Source: Puniceicoccaceae bacterium Marseille-Q1082
GTDB taxonomy: Bacteria > Verrucomicrobiota > Verrucomicrobiia > Opitutales > Intestinicryptomonadaceae
Direction of reading: 5' to 3'
NCBI GenBank assembly: GCA_904424815.1
Contig: CAJGBI010000001.1
Coordinates: 1,140,508 to 1,204,507, forward strand
DNA: 64,000 nucleotides
The notes beneath the pieces were generated by a model. That model was given only the letters and a program-made list of their open reading frames with translations, was not told the DNA's origin and did no database searches. Positions 1-10,500 of this stretch are shown piece by piece; position 1 is the first letter of the stretch; every line of letters starts with the position of its first letter. The translations under genes and the position numbers were made by a program.

Positions 1-2172
1 CGCAACTCCAAGGACATCAGCCCGGAAATCGTAAAGCAGGAGGAAATGCGCCTGGGGCTCGACAAGCCGTGGTACGTGCAGTACGGCAGGTGGCTCAACG
101 GCGTCTCTCCGGTCAAGACGAGCCTTTTGCTGCCGGAATCCGAGAGGGGCAAACATTCCGCCGTATATTTCGGCGCGCCCGACTTCGGGTTTTCGTGGAG
201 CTACAAGATACCCGTCCTCGAGCTCATCGGGCAGAGAATTTTTCCGACTCTTCTGCTCGCGCTTTCGAGCACCTTCGTAATCTACGCGGTCTCCATTCCG
301 CTCGGGGTGCTCGCCGCCGTCCGCCGCGACTCCGCGTTCGACAAGCTAAGCGCGTTTCTCGCCTACGCAGCGCTGAGCGTGCCGTACTTTTTCCTCGCGC
401 TGCTTGCGGTGTTGTTTGCCGCAGTCACGGGGCTGCTACCTACGGGCGGGCAGGTCTCCATACTCCACGACTTCCTTTCCCCCGCGGCTAAGTTCGGAGA
501 CTGGATAAAACACCTGGTTCTTCCGACGCTCGTCCTGTCGCTCGGCGGAATAGCGTCTATGATGCGCGTGATGCGCGGGACATTCCTCGACTATTCGCGC
601 GCGGATTTCGTGACGACCGCCCGCGCAAAGGGAATGGGCGAAAACGCCATAATGTTCAAGCATGTGCTGCGCAACGCGATAAATCCGGTGGTCACATCGT
701 TCGGATTCGCCTTTGCGGGGCTGCTATCCGGCGCGCTGCTCGTGGAGAACGTCATGAACTATCCGGGCCTCGGGCAGCTCATATACGCGGCGATAATCAA
801 GCAGGACCAGTACGTCGTGATGGCGGGGGTGGTGATAGGCTGCGCGATGCTGGTCGCGGGCCAGCTGATAGCCGACATACTGCTCGCGCTCGCCGACCCC
901 CGAATACGCCTCGAGCGCGAAAAAGCGCCCGCGAAGGGCATAGCAGTTTTCACGGCGTGCGTCGCTGCGGCCGCCGCGCTCCTAACGTGGGCGTGCGAGA
1001 CATTCCCCGAGTTCTTCGGCATTGTCAAAACCGCCTCCTTCTGGGCGGCAATGGCGGGGGCAGCGGTTCTCGCGCTGATGCTCGCGCTCGGGCTGTTCTG
1101 GGCGGCGGCGTTCTTCTGCAAAAACCTCCTCCCCCAGACGCTGCGCTCCAAGCGCGGCGCCGCCGCCCTCGCGATCCTCGCCGCAATGTACGCCGCCGCA
1201 ATTTTCGCGCCGTTCCTCGCCCCGTACTCGCCGACCGAACAGTGCCTCGACAAATCCTTCCACCCGCCGACAAAAATATTCTTTGAAAACGGCTCGCTGC
1301 GCGCCCAATGCTACCGCCAGTCGGATCCGAGCATAGCGCAATACGAGCCCGTGGAGGGCGAGAGCCTGCCGATAAAATTTTTCGTGAGGGACGAGAAGAG
1401 CGACTACAAAATCTTCGGGCTGATACCGTTTAAGGCGCGCCTGTTCGGGGTGGACTCTCCGGACCCCGACGCGCGCGTCTACCTTCTGGGCGCGGACTCC
1501 ACGGGGCGCGACGTGTTCTCCCGCCTGCTCTACGGCGCGCGCGTGTCGCTGAGCATAGGCTTTGTGGGAATCGCTATAACCATGGTGCTCGGGTTTCTCG
1601 TGGGCGGGCTCGCGGGATATTTCGGCGGAACTTTCGACTTCGTGGCGATGAGGTTCGTAGAGTTTCTCATGGCGATTCCGAGCCTGTACCTGCTGCTCGC
1701 CATGCGCTCCGCCCTCGCCCCGCACTTCGACAGCGCGCAAATGTACGTCATGATAGTCATAATACTCTCCGCGCTCGCCTGGGCGGGAACCGCGCGTGTC
1801 ATCAGGGGAATGTCGCTTTCCCTCGCAAACGCCCAGTACGTCCAGGCGGCGAAGGCTATGGGAGAGTCTCCCGTAAAAATAATAATAAGGCATTTTCTGC
1901 CCAATGTCCTGAGCTACCTGATCGTGGGCGCAACCCTCTCCATACCCGCCTACGTTTTGGGGGAGGCCGCGCTGTCGTTCCTCGGCCTCGGGATACAGGA
2001 ACCATCCGCCTCGTGGGGGCTGATGCTCGCGCAGGCGCAGAACGACACGAAAGTTTTGATGCTCGGCTTCTGGTGGATGCTCACCCCGGGGGCGGCAATA
2101 TTCGCGACGGTGCTGTGCTTCAACATTCTCGGCGACATCCTCCGCGACGCCGCCGACCCCAAAAAGGACTGA
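1..2172 (+). CDS. Fused DppB-DppC type peptide ABC transporter permease (5' end outside window)
   Basis: Inner-membrane permease of a dipeptide/oligopeptide/nickel-type ABC importer. The reading frame is open from base 1, so the true start lies upstream; the first visible ATG at 46 is internal. The first half is DppB-like, with a permease cytoplasmic loop containing ARAKGMGENAIMFKHVLRNA. After roughly residue 300 come extra hydrophobic segments, then a complete DppC-like half with LLGADSTGRDVFSRLLYGAR and a second loop containing AAKAMGESPVKIIIRHFLPN. DppB and DppC are usually separate proteins, so one chain here probably supplies both membrane subunits. Binding protein and ATPases would be expected upstream, outside the window. 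Assignment to the family is firm; the substrate is unknown. Confidence 0.93.
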   Translation, partial: RNSKDISPEIVKQEEMRLGLDKPWYVQYGRWLNGVSPVKTSLLLPESERGKHSAVYFGAPDFGFSWSYKIPVLELIGQRIFPTLLLALSSTFVIYAVSIPLGVLAAVRRDSAFDKLSAFLAYAALSVPYFFLALLAVLFAAVTGLLPTGGQVSILHDFLSPAAKFGDWIKHLVLPTLVLSLGGIASMMRVMRGTFLDYSRADFVTTARAKGMGENAIMFKHVLRNAINPVVTSFGFAFAGLLSGALLVENVMNYPGLGQLIYAAIIKQDQYVVMAGVVIGCAMLVAGQLIADILLALADPRIRLEREKAPAKGIAVFTACVAAAAALLTWACETFPEFFGIVKTASFWAAMAGAAVLALMLALGLFWAAAFFCKNLLPQTLRSKRGAAALAILAAMYAAAIFAPFLAPYSPTEQCLDKSFHPPTKIFFENGSLRAQCYRQSDPSIAQYEPVEGESLPIKFFVRDEKSDYKIFGLIPFKARLFGVDSPDPDARVYLLGADSTGRDVFSRLLYGARVSLSIGFVGIAITMVLGFLVGGLAGYFGGTFDFVAMRFVEFLMAIPSLYLLLAMRSALAPHFDSAQMYVMIVIILSALAWAGTARVIRGMSLSLANAQYVQAAKAMGESPVKIIIRHFLPNVLSYLIVGATLSIPAYVLGEAALSFLGLGIQEPSASWGLMLAQAQNDTKVLMLGFWWMLTPGAAIFATVLCFNILGDILRDAADPKKD

Positions 2173-2293
2173 CGGGCGGCCTCCCCGCCGCAACCATGCG
2201 CCCGCGCCCGCCGTGCGAAAGCCGCCCGAAATACGCGCTTGAAATGCCGCGCGGATTCACGTTAAATCGCAAGACAGAAAACTTATCCGCAGA

Positions 2294-3730
2294 ATGAAAA
2301 AATTTGCCGCCATAATCGCATTCGCCGCCGCATGCTGCGCCTCCCTCGCCGCAGAAAAGCCCTGGCTTTCGGCGTCGGCACAAAACCCGAAGGAATTTTT
2401 CTCAAAGGCAACCGATCTCATGAGGAAAATCTACCCCGACCCGCAGGCGGAGATGACCCTCGCCCTGTCGCTCTCGCCGCTCGGCTACCCGAATTTCGAT
2501 GGCGTCGCGGGGGAAAATTTCGGGATTGCCGCGTTCGGCAGCCCCGCGGATCCGCTGGCGTTCGCCGCGGTAAAGGCGTCGAAGGAGTCGGTTCTCTTCA
2601 AGTTCGCGCAGCAGACCAATATGCGCCGCTTTGAAAAAGGCGGATGGCTGGTTGTACAGATCAAGGGCGACCCGTCCGCCGACGTGTCAAAATACGCCGA
2701 CGAAACCATAGCCGCCGCATCAGAAAAAGACGGCTCAATGCTGTCACTGCGCGTCAGGGACTCCGAATTTTTAGCCTCGCTTCCCGCGCCGGAAATTCCG
2801 CGCGCAAAAAAGATGTTCGAGTCGTTCAAAGCGGCCGCAAGCGGCGTGGAGCTCGTAAAAATCGCGTTCGACTGCGACGGGAATTCCGTCCGCGTAAAAA
2901 CCGACATCTACGCGCGTGAAAACTCCGACCTCGCAAACCTGATAAACGCCCTGCCCCTCAAAAAGCGCGCGGCGGAGGCGGCGTTCATACCGCAGGGCTT
3001 CATGTTCTCCGCAGTCTCCTCCGCGAACGGCAAAGCCGCCGCCGGCCCCTACAAAAAGCTCATGCGGCCGCTGATGGACTCTCTCGAAATCCCGCCCCAA
3101 ACCCAGGACGCCATCTTCGCCGCGATTGAATCCTCCTCAACTTCCGCTTCCGCGCTCGACTTCAAGCCGCCGGCGCAGTTTGAAAGCGTGTCGGTCGCCG
3201 CGTCCTCCATGCCGCTGAAAGAGATCGCCGAAACGGCGGAAAGGGCGAACGCGGCATTCGCGAAAAATTTCGCGGGGACTTCGGGAGAACTCCCGCCATT
3301 CAAGGCGCAAATAAGGGAAATCGACGGAATGGAAATCTGCGAGACTTCCGCCCCCGCCGCCGGCGCGCCCAAAATATATATGGCAAAAGAGGGCGGATAC
3401 CTCGTGTCCGCCACTTCCCTCGAAGCCGTCAAAGCCGCCGTCGAAAAAATAAAAAATCCCCCGTCGGACTATCCGCTGAAAAAATACGCCGCCTCCGGCG
3501 CGGACTTCGCCGCGGCGATAAACAATTCACGGATAATGAAGGCGATATTCTCGCAGTTCGGGGTCGATTTCGACGGGAAAGTCGACGATTCCGAGGCGTT
3601 CGCGTTCATCGAAAGAAATTCCGTAAAGATAAGGCTATCCGTGCGCGCGGACGTTTTGCGCGCCTATGCGGACATATTCCGCAAAATCGCCGAACTGAAC
3701 GCGGCGGCCGCCGCCGAAAGCGCGCAATAG
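2294..3730 (+). CDS. Exported protein of unknown function, 478 aa
   Basis: I do not recognise a family. The ATG at 2294 opens a typical signal peptide (MKKFAAIIAFAAACCASLAA, cleavage likely before EKPW), so the protein is exported. The rest is rich in Ala, Lys, Glu and Ser with no membrane segment, cysteine motif or catalytic signature that I can see. It lies 121 bp after the permease gene and ends 4 bp before priA, so it is probably co-transcribed with priA. No Shine-Dalgarno sequence precedes the start. The codon pattern and length fit a real gene. Confidence 0.8.
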   Translation: MKKFAAIIAFAAACCASLAAEKPWLSASAQNPKEFFSKATDLMRKIYPDPQAEMTLALSLSPLGYPNFDGVAGENFGIAAFGSPADPLAFAAVKASKESVLFKFAQQTNMRRFEKGGWLVVQIKGDPSADVSKYADETIAAASEKDGSMLSLRVRDSEFLASLPAPEIPRAKKMFESFKAAASGVELVKIAFDCDGNSVRVKTDIYARENSDLANLINALPLKKRAAEAAFIPQGFMFSAVSSANGKAAAGPYKKLMRPLMDSLEIPPQTQDAIFAAIESSSTSASALDFKPPAQFESVSVAASSMPLKEIAETAERANAAFAKNFAGTSGELPPFKAQIREIDGMEICETSAPAAGAPKIYMAKEGGYLVSATSLEAVKAAVEKIKNPPSDYPLKKYAASGADFAAAINNSRIMKAIFSQFGVDFDGKVDDSEAFAFIERNSVKIRLSVRADVLRAYADIFRKIAELNAAAAAESAQ

Positions 3731-3734
3731 CAAA

Positions 3735-5963
3735 ATGGCCGCCGAAAAACGCGCGGCGACAATCCTGCTGTTAAGCGGAATCGAGCGCGCCCTCACATAC
3801 TCCGTTCCCGAAAACCTCGAACCCCTCGCGGTGGGGTCGCTCGTGAGCGTGCCGCTGCGGGGCGGAAGCGCCTGCGGAATCGTGGCGGACATACGCCCGG
3901 CGGCGGAAGTTGAAGCTTCCTTCAACCTGCGCCCGCTGCGCTCTTTCGTACAGCCCGAGCCCGTCCTGACGCCGGAGCTGATGAAACTCGCAAAATGGAT
4001 GGGCGAATACTACGGCTGCGGAATGCGGCAGATTTTCGAGACCATGATTCCCGCGGTAGTCCGCGCCGGCAAGGGCGCGAGGGAGGCCGCGGAAATATCC
4101 CTTGCCCGCCCCGTATCGCCCGGGGAAATCGCCGCCCTCCTGCCCCGCGCCCCGCAGCAGCGCAAACTGCTCGAATTTATGGGCGGATACCCCGACGCCA
4201 TATTGAAATCCGCGCTGATAAGGCTCGCGCAGACGACGAGCGCGGCAATAGACGCGCTCGTCAAAAAGGGGCTGCTCGTCCAACGCGCGAGGGAAATCCG
4301 GCGCGGGGCGTTCGACGACGACCTGTCGGCGGCGGAAGCCGTCCCCTCCGAGCCGCCTGAGCTCAACGCCCAGCAGCAAAAGGCCTTCGGGGAAATCTCA
4401 TCCGACATCGCCGCGCGCGCCTTCAAAACGCGCCTGCTCTACGGCGTGACGGGTTCGGGAAAGACGGAAGTCTACATGCGCGCCATGAAAAAAGCCCTCG
4501 ACGGCGGCGGAACGTGCATATTCTTAGTTCCGGAAATCGCGCTGACCCCCCAGACGGTCGGGAGGCTCAAAAGCAGGCTCGGCGACTGCGGGCTGGTGGT
4601 GTGGCACAGCGGGCTGTCGGACGGTCAGCGGCTCGACGCGTGGAGGGCTCTGGCGCGCGGAGAGGCAAAAGTCGTCGTCGGCGCGCGCAGCTGCGTGTTC
4701 GCCCCCCTCAAAAATCTGCGCCTCATAATAGTGGACGAAGAGCACGACGCCGCGTACAAGCAGGACAAGGCGCCGCGCTACAACGGCAGGGACGTCGCCG
4801 TATACCGCGCAAAAATCGCCGGATGCGCCTGCGTGCTCGGCTCCGCCACCCCCGCTCTCGAAACGCTCAACAACGCTAAAACCGGCAAATACGCCCTATC
4901 CAGAATCCCCAGCCGCATAGACGGGTCTTCAATGCCCTCCGTGTTCATCGTGGACATGAAGCGCGAAAAGCCCGGGGCGGCAATCTCCAACATTTTGGCG
5001 GAAAAGCTCGCGCGGAGGCTCGACGACGGGGAGCAGGCGATTCTCTTCCTCAACCGCAGGGGATACTCCAAAATATTCGAGTGCCCCGATTGCGGGGCGG
5101 TCGAGGAGTGCCCGCACTGTTCGGTCAGCATGACGTGGCACAAGAGGGAGGACGTCGTGAAGTGCCACCTTTGCGGCTACACGGCGAAGGCCCCGCGCGC
5201 GTGCGGGAAATGCGGCTCGCCCAAGGCCAAGTGGCGCGGGGCGGGAACGCAGAAAATCGAGGAGGCGATATCAGCGATGTTCCCCGCCGCGAGAATCGGG
5301 CGCATGGACAGGGACGCCATGAAGAGGCGCGACAACTACCGCAGAATCCTCGGCGACTTCCGGCGCGGGAAGCTCGACATACTCGTAGGCACGCAGATGA
5401 TAGCCAAGGGGCTCGACTTCCCGCGGGTCACGCTCGTGGGGATAATCGACGCCGACATAAGCCTGCACATGCCGGATTTCCGCGCCGCCGAAAAGACCTA
5501 CCAGCTCATAGTGCAGGTGGCGGGCCGCGCGGGAAGGGGCGAGGCGCGCGGGGAGGTAATAGTCCAGACGATGACGCCGGAGGCCGCGCCCATACAGTAC
5601 GCCAAGCGCGACGACATGGAGTCGTTTTTAGAGGAGGAGCTCGAAAACCGCGCCGAATACGGCTATCCTCCCTCTACGCGCCTGATACGCCACATATTCC
5701 GCTCTCGCAGCGAGGAAAAGCTCGAATTTTACGCCGAGAAATGGGCGGAGGCGGCCGAGGCGAAAATCGGCGGATTCTGCTCTATCCGCGGGCCGTCCCC
5801 CGCCCCGCTCGAAAAATCCGAAGACTTTTACAGGTGGCACATCTGGTATTTCACGCAAAACGTGCGCGCGGCGGTGGCGGAAATCGCAAAGCTGCGGAGG
5901 GAATTTCCGATGGACGAGGACGTAGAGGACGCGCTCGACGTGGATCCGATGTCGATGATGTAA
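3735..5963 (+). CDS. priA: Primosomal protein N' (replication restart helicase PriA)
   Basis: PriA is a superfamily 2 DNA helicase that recognises stalled forks and reloads the replisome. The 742 residues match the family length. The N-terminal DNA-binding domain is followed by a Walker A motif GVTGSGKTE near residue 237, a DEEH box (IVDEEHDAAYKQD) near 333 and the cysteine-rich zinc region near 450-495 (CPDC, CPHC, CHLC, CGKC), whose eight cysteines bind two zinc ions. Motif VI-like QVAGRAGRG is present near residue 596. The ATG at 3735 is 4 bp after the preceding stop and has no clear ribosome site. Nothing essential appears to be missing. Confidence 0.97.
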   Translation: MAAEKRAATILLLSGIERALTYSVPENLEPLAVGSLVSVPLRGGSACGIVADIRPAAEVEASFNLRPLRSFVQPEPVLTPELMKLAKWMGEYYGCGMRQIFETMIPAVVRAGKGAREAAEISLARPVSPGEIAALLPRAPQQRKLLEFMGGYPDAILKSALIRLAQTTSAAIDALVKKGLLVQRAREIRRGAFDDDLSAAEAVPSEPPELNAQQQKAFGEISSDIAARAFKTRLLYGVTGSGKTEVYMRAMKKALDGGGTCIFLVPEIALTPQTVGRLKSRLGDCGLVVWHSGLSDGQRLDAWRALARGEAKVVVGARSCVFAPLKNLRLIIVDEEHDAAYKQDKAPRYNGRDVAVYRAKIAGCACVLGSATPALETLNNAKTGKYALSRIPSRIDGSSMPSVFIVDMKREKPGAAISNILAEKLARRLDDGEQAILFLNRRGYSKIFECPDCGAVEECPHCSVSMTWHKREDVVKCHLCGYTAKAPRACGKCGSPKAKWRGAGTQKIEEAISAMFPAARIGRMDRDAMKRRDNYRRILGDFRRGKLDILVGTQMIAKGLDFPRVTLVGIIDADISLHMPDFRAAEKTYQLIVQVAGRAGRGEARGEVIVQTMTPEAAPIQYAKRDDMESFLEEELENRAEYGYPPSTRLIRHIFRSRSEEKLEFYAEKWAEAAEAKIGGFCSIRGPSPAPLEKSEDFYRWHIWYFTQNVRAAVAEIAKLRREFPMDEDVEDALDVDPMSMM

Positions 5964-6019
5964 AATTTCGCAATGCCGCAAAACAAATCGCCTTTTGCGG
6001 CGTCTAACATACAAAAGCC

Positions 6020-7426
6020 ATGAAAATACAAAACGCACTTATACCGTTGTTCGCGGCATGCGCTGCCGCATTCGCCGAACCCGAAAACGCGGCGGGGGAA
6101 ATCGAGGCCGCGCGCGCCGAAATGAAGGCCGCGTTCGCCTCGTTTTCCGACGCCCAAAACCTGATCCGCTCCGCGGACTCTATTTTCAACGCCGAAAGCT
6201 CCTCGCTCTCCCAAAAGGAGGAGGAATTCCGGTCGCTCGCCCGCGACTTCGCGGAGCTCGAAAATTCCGCCCAATCCCTCAAAAGGCGGATAGCGGAGTT
6301 CAAAACGGGCTTCGCCGCCGATGTGGAGGGGTTTAAGAGCGCGAAATCGACGCTCGAAGACGTCGAAAAAATCCTGCCGATGGCGCGCGCAAAAATAAAA
6401 AGCATTGAAGCCGCGATTGAGGCGTTGCGGCCGAAAGTGGCGCAAAACCCCGGGAATATCTACCAGGACAAGCGCGAATTTAAATCCGTCCAGGCTGACT
6501 TCCTATCCGCCGCGGCGGCGCTGAAATCCGCGGAGGAATCTCTTTCGTCGACCCTCGTAAACATCTCCGTGGCTACTCCCAAAATGGAGGGCGTGGCGCC
6601 CGCCGTTGCCCTCGCGGAGGACTATGCGGCGCGCCTCGAATCGCTCAACGCGGAAAACTCTGAGAAAATCGGAAACATAAAGGCGCCGCTCGAAGAGCTC
6701 GCCGAACAGTACGCCCAAGCCGGCAAGGAGCTCGCCAAATGCGCCGAAGACGCAAACGGCGCGCGCGCCGTCCTCATGAAGTCCTACGGGAAGCTCGCCG
6801 ACCTCGTCCTCAACAAAATTCCGGCCTCGGGGAAATTCGCGGACATCGAATTTTCCCGAATTTCGATATTCTCCGCCCTGCCGAAAATCTCCGTCGGCAA
6901 ATGGGATAGGGGAGTCTACGACGCCGGATTCGCAGTCGCAGACGCGGCGGATCGGTTCGCGATGAAATCGAAGGGGGAAGCGGCGAGAACCCCTGCTACC
7001 CTTTACGGCGCCCCCTCCGTAATGCGAAATTCCGCGGCGGCAGCCCAAAAGCCGCAAAATCTGCGCGCGGAATTTCTCGGCGAATTTTCGAAAATCTCGA
7101 ACGCCGCGTTTGAAATCCGCGAGGTCGCGAAGTTTCTGCGCGCCGCCACCAACGAGGCGCAGTTGCAAAACGCGGCGATAGACGCCGACATAAACGCGGC
7201 GCAGAGCCTCTCGATGGACGCCATATCGCTATTCTCCCGCGCGCAGACGATGCAGTCGCGCATACAGACGGCGGAGACCTCTAACAAAATACTTGAATCG
7301 CGCCGCGCCATATTCAAGGCGCAATTTGAGAAGCTCGCGGAGGCCGCCGCAAAAAAGACGGAAGAGGGCGTCGAAAAAGCGAAGGCCGCCGCCGAATCCG
7401 CCGAAAAAATCGCCTCGGAAATCTGA
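6020..7426 (+). CDS. Exported coiled-coil protein of unknown function, 468 aa
   Basis: The start at 6020 gives a signal peptide (MKIQNALIPLFAACAAAFA, cut near EPEN). Most of the mature protein is heptad-like and rich in Ala, Glu and Lys, predicting long helices or coiled coils, with a final Lys/Ala/Glu-rich tail (AAAKKTEEGVEKAKAAAESA). I see no enzyme motif. A periplasmic structural or scaffold role is possible, but this is inference from composition only. The gene is 56 bp after priA, separated by a short hairpin (5975-6001), and is followed by a strong terminator. Confidence 0.78.
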   Translation: MKIQNALIPLFAACAAAFAEPENAAGEIEAARAEMKAAFASFSDAQNLIRSADSIFNAESSSLSQKEEEFRSLARDFAELENSAQSLKRRIAEFKTGFAADVEGFKSAKSTLEDVEKILPMARAKIKSIEAAIEALRPKVAQNPGNIYQDKREFKSVQADFLSAAAALKSAEESLSSTLVNISVATPKMEGVAPAVALAEDYAARLESLNAENSEKIGNIKAPLEELAEQYAQAGKELAKCAEDANGARAVLMKSYGKLADLVLNKIPASGKFADIEFSRISIFSALPKISVGKWDRGVYDAGFAVADAADRFAMKSKGEAARTPATLYGAPSVMRNSAAAAQKPQNLRAEFLGEFSKISNAAFEIREVAKFLRAATNEAQLQNAAIDADINAAQSLSMDAISLFSRAQTMQSRIQTAETSNKILESRRAIFKAQFEKLAEAAAKKTEEGVEKAKAAAESAEKIASEI

Positions 7427-7447
7427 GCGAAAACTTTTTTGGAAAAA

Positions 7448-7487
7448 AACAAACCCTACGGAGCGCGCCGTAGGGTTTGTTTTTTTG
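7448..7487. terminator. Bidirectional rho-independent terminator
   Basis: A 13-bp stem (acaaaccctacgg and its complement) encloses a short loop, with an A-run on the left and a T-run on the right. It sits between the convergent genes ending at 7426 (+) and 7503 (-) and can serve both. Confidence 0.9.
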
Positions 7488-7502
7488 CGCGACTGCGGGC
7501 GG

Positions 7503-10500
7503 CTACTCAAACCTTATGTTCCTTATCTGAACGCCCGCCCTGTCGGCGGGCAGAAGCATGTATTGAAGCGCGATGGAGGTTATCGCCGAAACGCCGTCAG
7601 CCCCCTTCGGCATCATCCGCGCAACCGGTATCGACACCTTCTGCCAAGTCGCCGGGATTCCGTCCACCGCGCCCCCCGAAATAAATCCTCCCTTCGGAAC
7701 GACTATGTACGGGGTGGAGGCCTTCTTCCCGCCCGCGTCCAGATAGGAGAAATTCATCTGGAAGCTCTGCGAGCCGATATTCCTGTTGCCCAATACGTCG
7801 GGTCCCGCGTTGATTTCAAAGACCAGGCTCTTCTTTCCGAAGCCCTCCGGAACGGGAGCCGGCCTGAGTAATTTCAGGGTTCCGACACACCACTTTTTGC
7901 TGCCGTTGTCGAGCCCGAAAGAGACGTATCCGCGCCCCTTGGACATTTTTATTCCGCCCCACTGGGAAGTCTCGAAAGCGTCGTTTCTGAACGGATTTGC
8001 CGAGCGGTACGCTACGAGCTCGAAATTGCCGATTTTTATTTTTTCAAACCCCTTCGGGGCTTCGTTTATCTGGACGATGACGCGCTCGAAGGAATCGCGC
8101 TCCCCTTTCAGAAGGGCCGACAGCGGAATCCGCGCGCGGTACCTGCCCTCGCCGAGGTCTTCGAGCATTCCCCTCGTGGAGCGGCGGATATTGTCGACCG
8201 TACCGTCGAGCGCGGCGTAGAGCTCCGGCGCGGAATTGCCGGCGCCGACGTCGATGTCGAAAGACAGGCTCCCTTCCGCGGCGCTCTCCGGAAGCGAAAA
8301 CTTTTTGCCGAAATCCACGATCACCCGCGCGTAATTTTTCATTTTGTCCGCATACATCTCGGCAACTCCGTTCTCGAATTTGCCGGATTCGCAGTTTATG
8401 AAGCGCGCCGAGGCTCCCTCTCCGGCGAGCTTTACCGCGTCGCAATCCGAATCTCCGGACGGGGATTCCGCGGTTATCCCCGCCGCGAAATACGCCGCGG
8501 ACGGGCGGGTCAATACGGCGTCGACTGACTCAATGAGCTTGTGGGGGAACGGATTTTCCCACTTCCAGACATAGAGGCCGCGGTTGTCGGGGTTTATGAA
8601 TCCCGCGACCGTCTCGGCGTTTTTGTCCGGATTCAAAACGGCGTCCCACGCGCCGACATTGCGGTTCATCACTATCGGAATCTCGGCTTTTGTGCCGTCG
8701 GAATAGTTGACGACGTACCTTGCGATTTCGCCCTCGGCGTCTCCGGCGGCCGCGTGCAAAAAGTATAGCGCGGAAGCTTTGGAGTCTATCTTTACGCCGC
8801 GGACTTCGGAAAATTTCCCCTTGCCGCCGAAGTCGCCGAGGCCGATGGCAGTCAGATTTTTATTGTGGTCGGGCCTGATGAAGTCGAACGGAATCCCGTT
8901 GCAGTTTTCGACGCTCCACGGCAGCGATTTCAGCTTGCCGAAAGAGCCGCCCAGGGGAATGTCGGCGGAGCAGTCGAGATTTGCGAACTCCCTCATTGGA
9001 ATAGTCCGCAGGTTTGCGGCGGGAACGTCGAAAGCCTTTGCGGATTTCATCTTTTCTTCGCGCAGCTTTCTGTCCCACTCGGCCGCCGCGCGCGCGGCGT
9101 CGGCGCCGGAAACCCTTTTAAAGCCTTCAAACGCCCGCGCAGCCTCGCTCTCCGGCGCGCCGACGAGAACCGCCGGCTCTCCCGATTTGAGCGGCAGAAT
9201 GATTCTGCCCTCCGCGTCCCTTTCGATTATTTTGCCAGAGAGGATTTCCGCGAAAACGAGGCCCTCCTTCGGCGCAAGCGCGACGGCCTCCGCGTCGAGC
9301 GAGCGGTTGAAGAGAAAATACCCGACCTTCCCTCCGGCGCGCGCCTTCGCCATTTCGACCGCGCCGCACGGCGCGCCGGTTATCGCGTTTTCAACCCCGC
9401 ACAGCTTCTCCACGCCCGAGCGCCTCAAAATCTCGAACGCGAGCCTGCGCAAATCGGCCCCCGAAACTTTCGCGTTCACAAACACCATTTTCCCCTTCCC
9501 CGAGGGCTTTTCCCAGACCGCGGGCTCACCGCCGATTTCGCCTATGGGCGTCCAGCCCTCCGGCATCTTCACCGACTTGAAGTGGAACGCCTTCATCGAC
9601 TCCCCTCCTATTTTCAACTCCCCCGAAACCGCGCTCCTGTCCTCTCCGAACGCCATGCCCGCAATAGTCTCCCCGAGCGGCTTCCCGTACTCGTCGAGCG
9701 TGAGCGCGTCGAAGAACAGCACGAGCGTCCCGCCGCCCTCGGCGTATTCGAGCAGCCTGCGCGGCGTCGCTTTGTACGACGCCGCCCCCGCGCATACGAG
9801 AGCCTTGTATCGGTTTTGCCTGCCGCTTTTGAGCTGCTCCTCCAAAACTATGTCGTACTGCACCTGCGAGTATTCGAGCGCGGCGGCGACCTTCTTCTCC
9901 ATGTCGGTCTGCAATGGCGGCGCCTTCGGATACCTCTGCAATCTGTTGGTGGGGTACGAATAGAGCACCGCGACGTCGCTTTTCACCCCCCTGTCGCGCG
10001 GAGTGAAGAGGCTGTTTACGGAGAATATCGCCCTCTTTGCGTCCATCAGCCCGAGGAACGCGCGCGGATGCGCCGCGTACGGATTCAGCACCATGTACGG
10101 GAATTTTTCCGCGAGCCTAACACCGCCGTTTTCAAGCTTCCAGGCGGGGTCGTTGGGCCGCCTGCTCCATTTGAAGAGGTAGGAGGCGTTGTAGCCGCGC
10201 ATGTACTGTTCGAGAATCCTGTTGCGGAAGGATTCGCGGGTGCGCCCCATGTAGGTCTCGCCGTCGAAAATCGGCTTGCCGTCGGCTATCGCCCTCATAA
10301 AGCGCGCCTGGAAAAAATCCCCGCCGCCCGTGGAGGAGCACACCGCGTCGAGATGCCTGTCGGCCTTGTAGATGTTGACGTTGTTTCCGTCCAGAAAAAT
10401 CGGCTGGAAGCACACGCCCGCGTCGGGGCGCCCGTCGGCTTCGCGAATGACCTTCGCCCCGAATTTGCAGAGGCCTGCGAAAGAATCCTCCATGAACTTC

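Noticed and set aside
982-2193. Long minus-strand reading frame opposite the permease
   Set aside because: Arg/Glu/His-rich shadow of a GC-rich gene on the other strand; the permease frame carries all family motifs.
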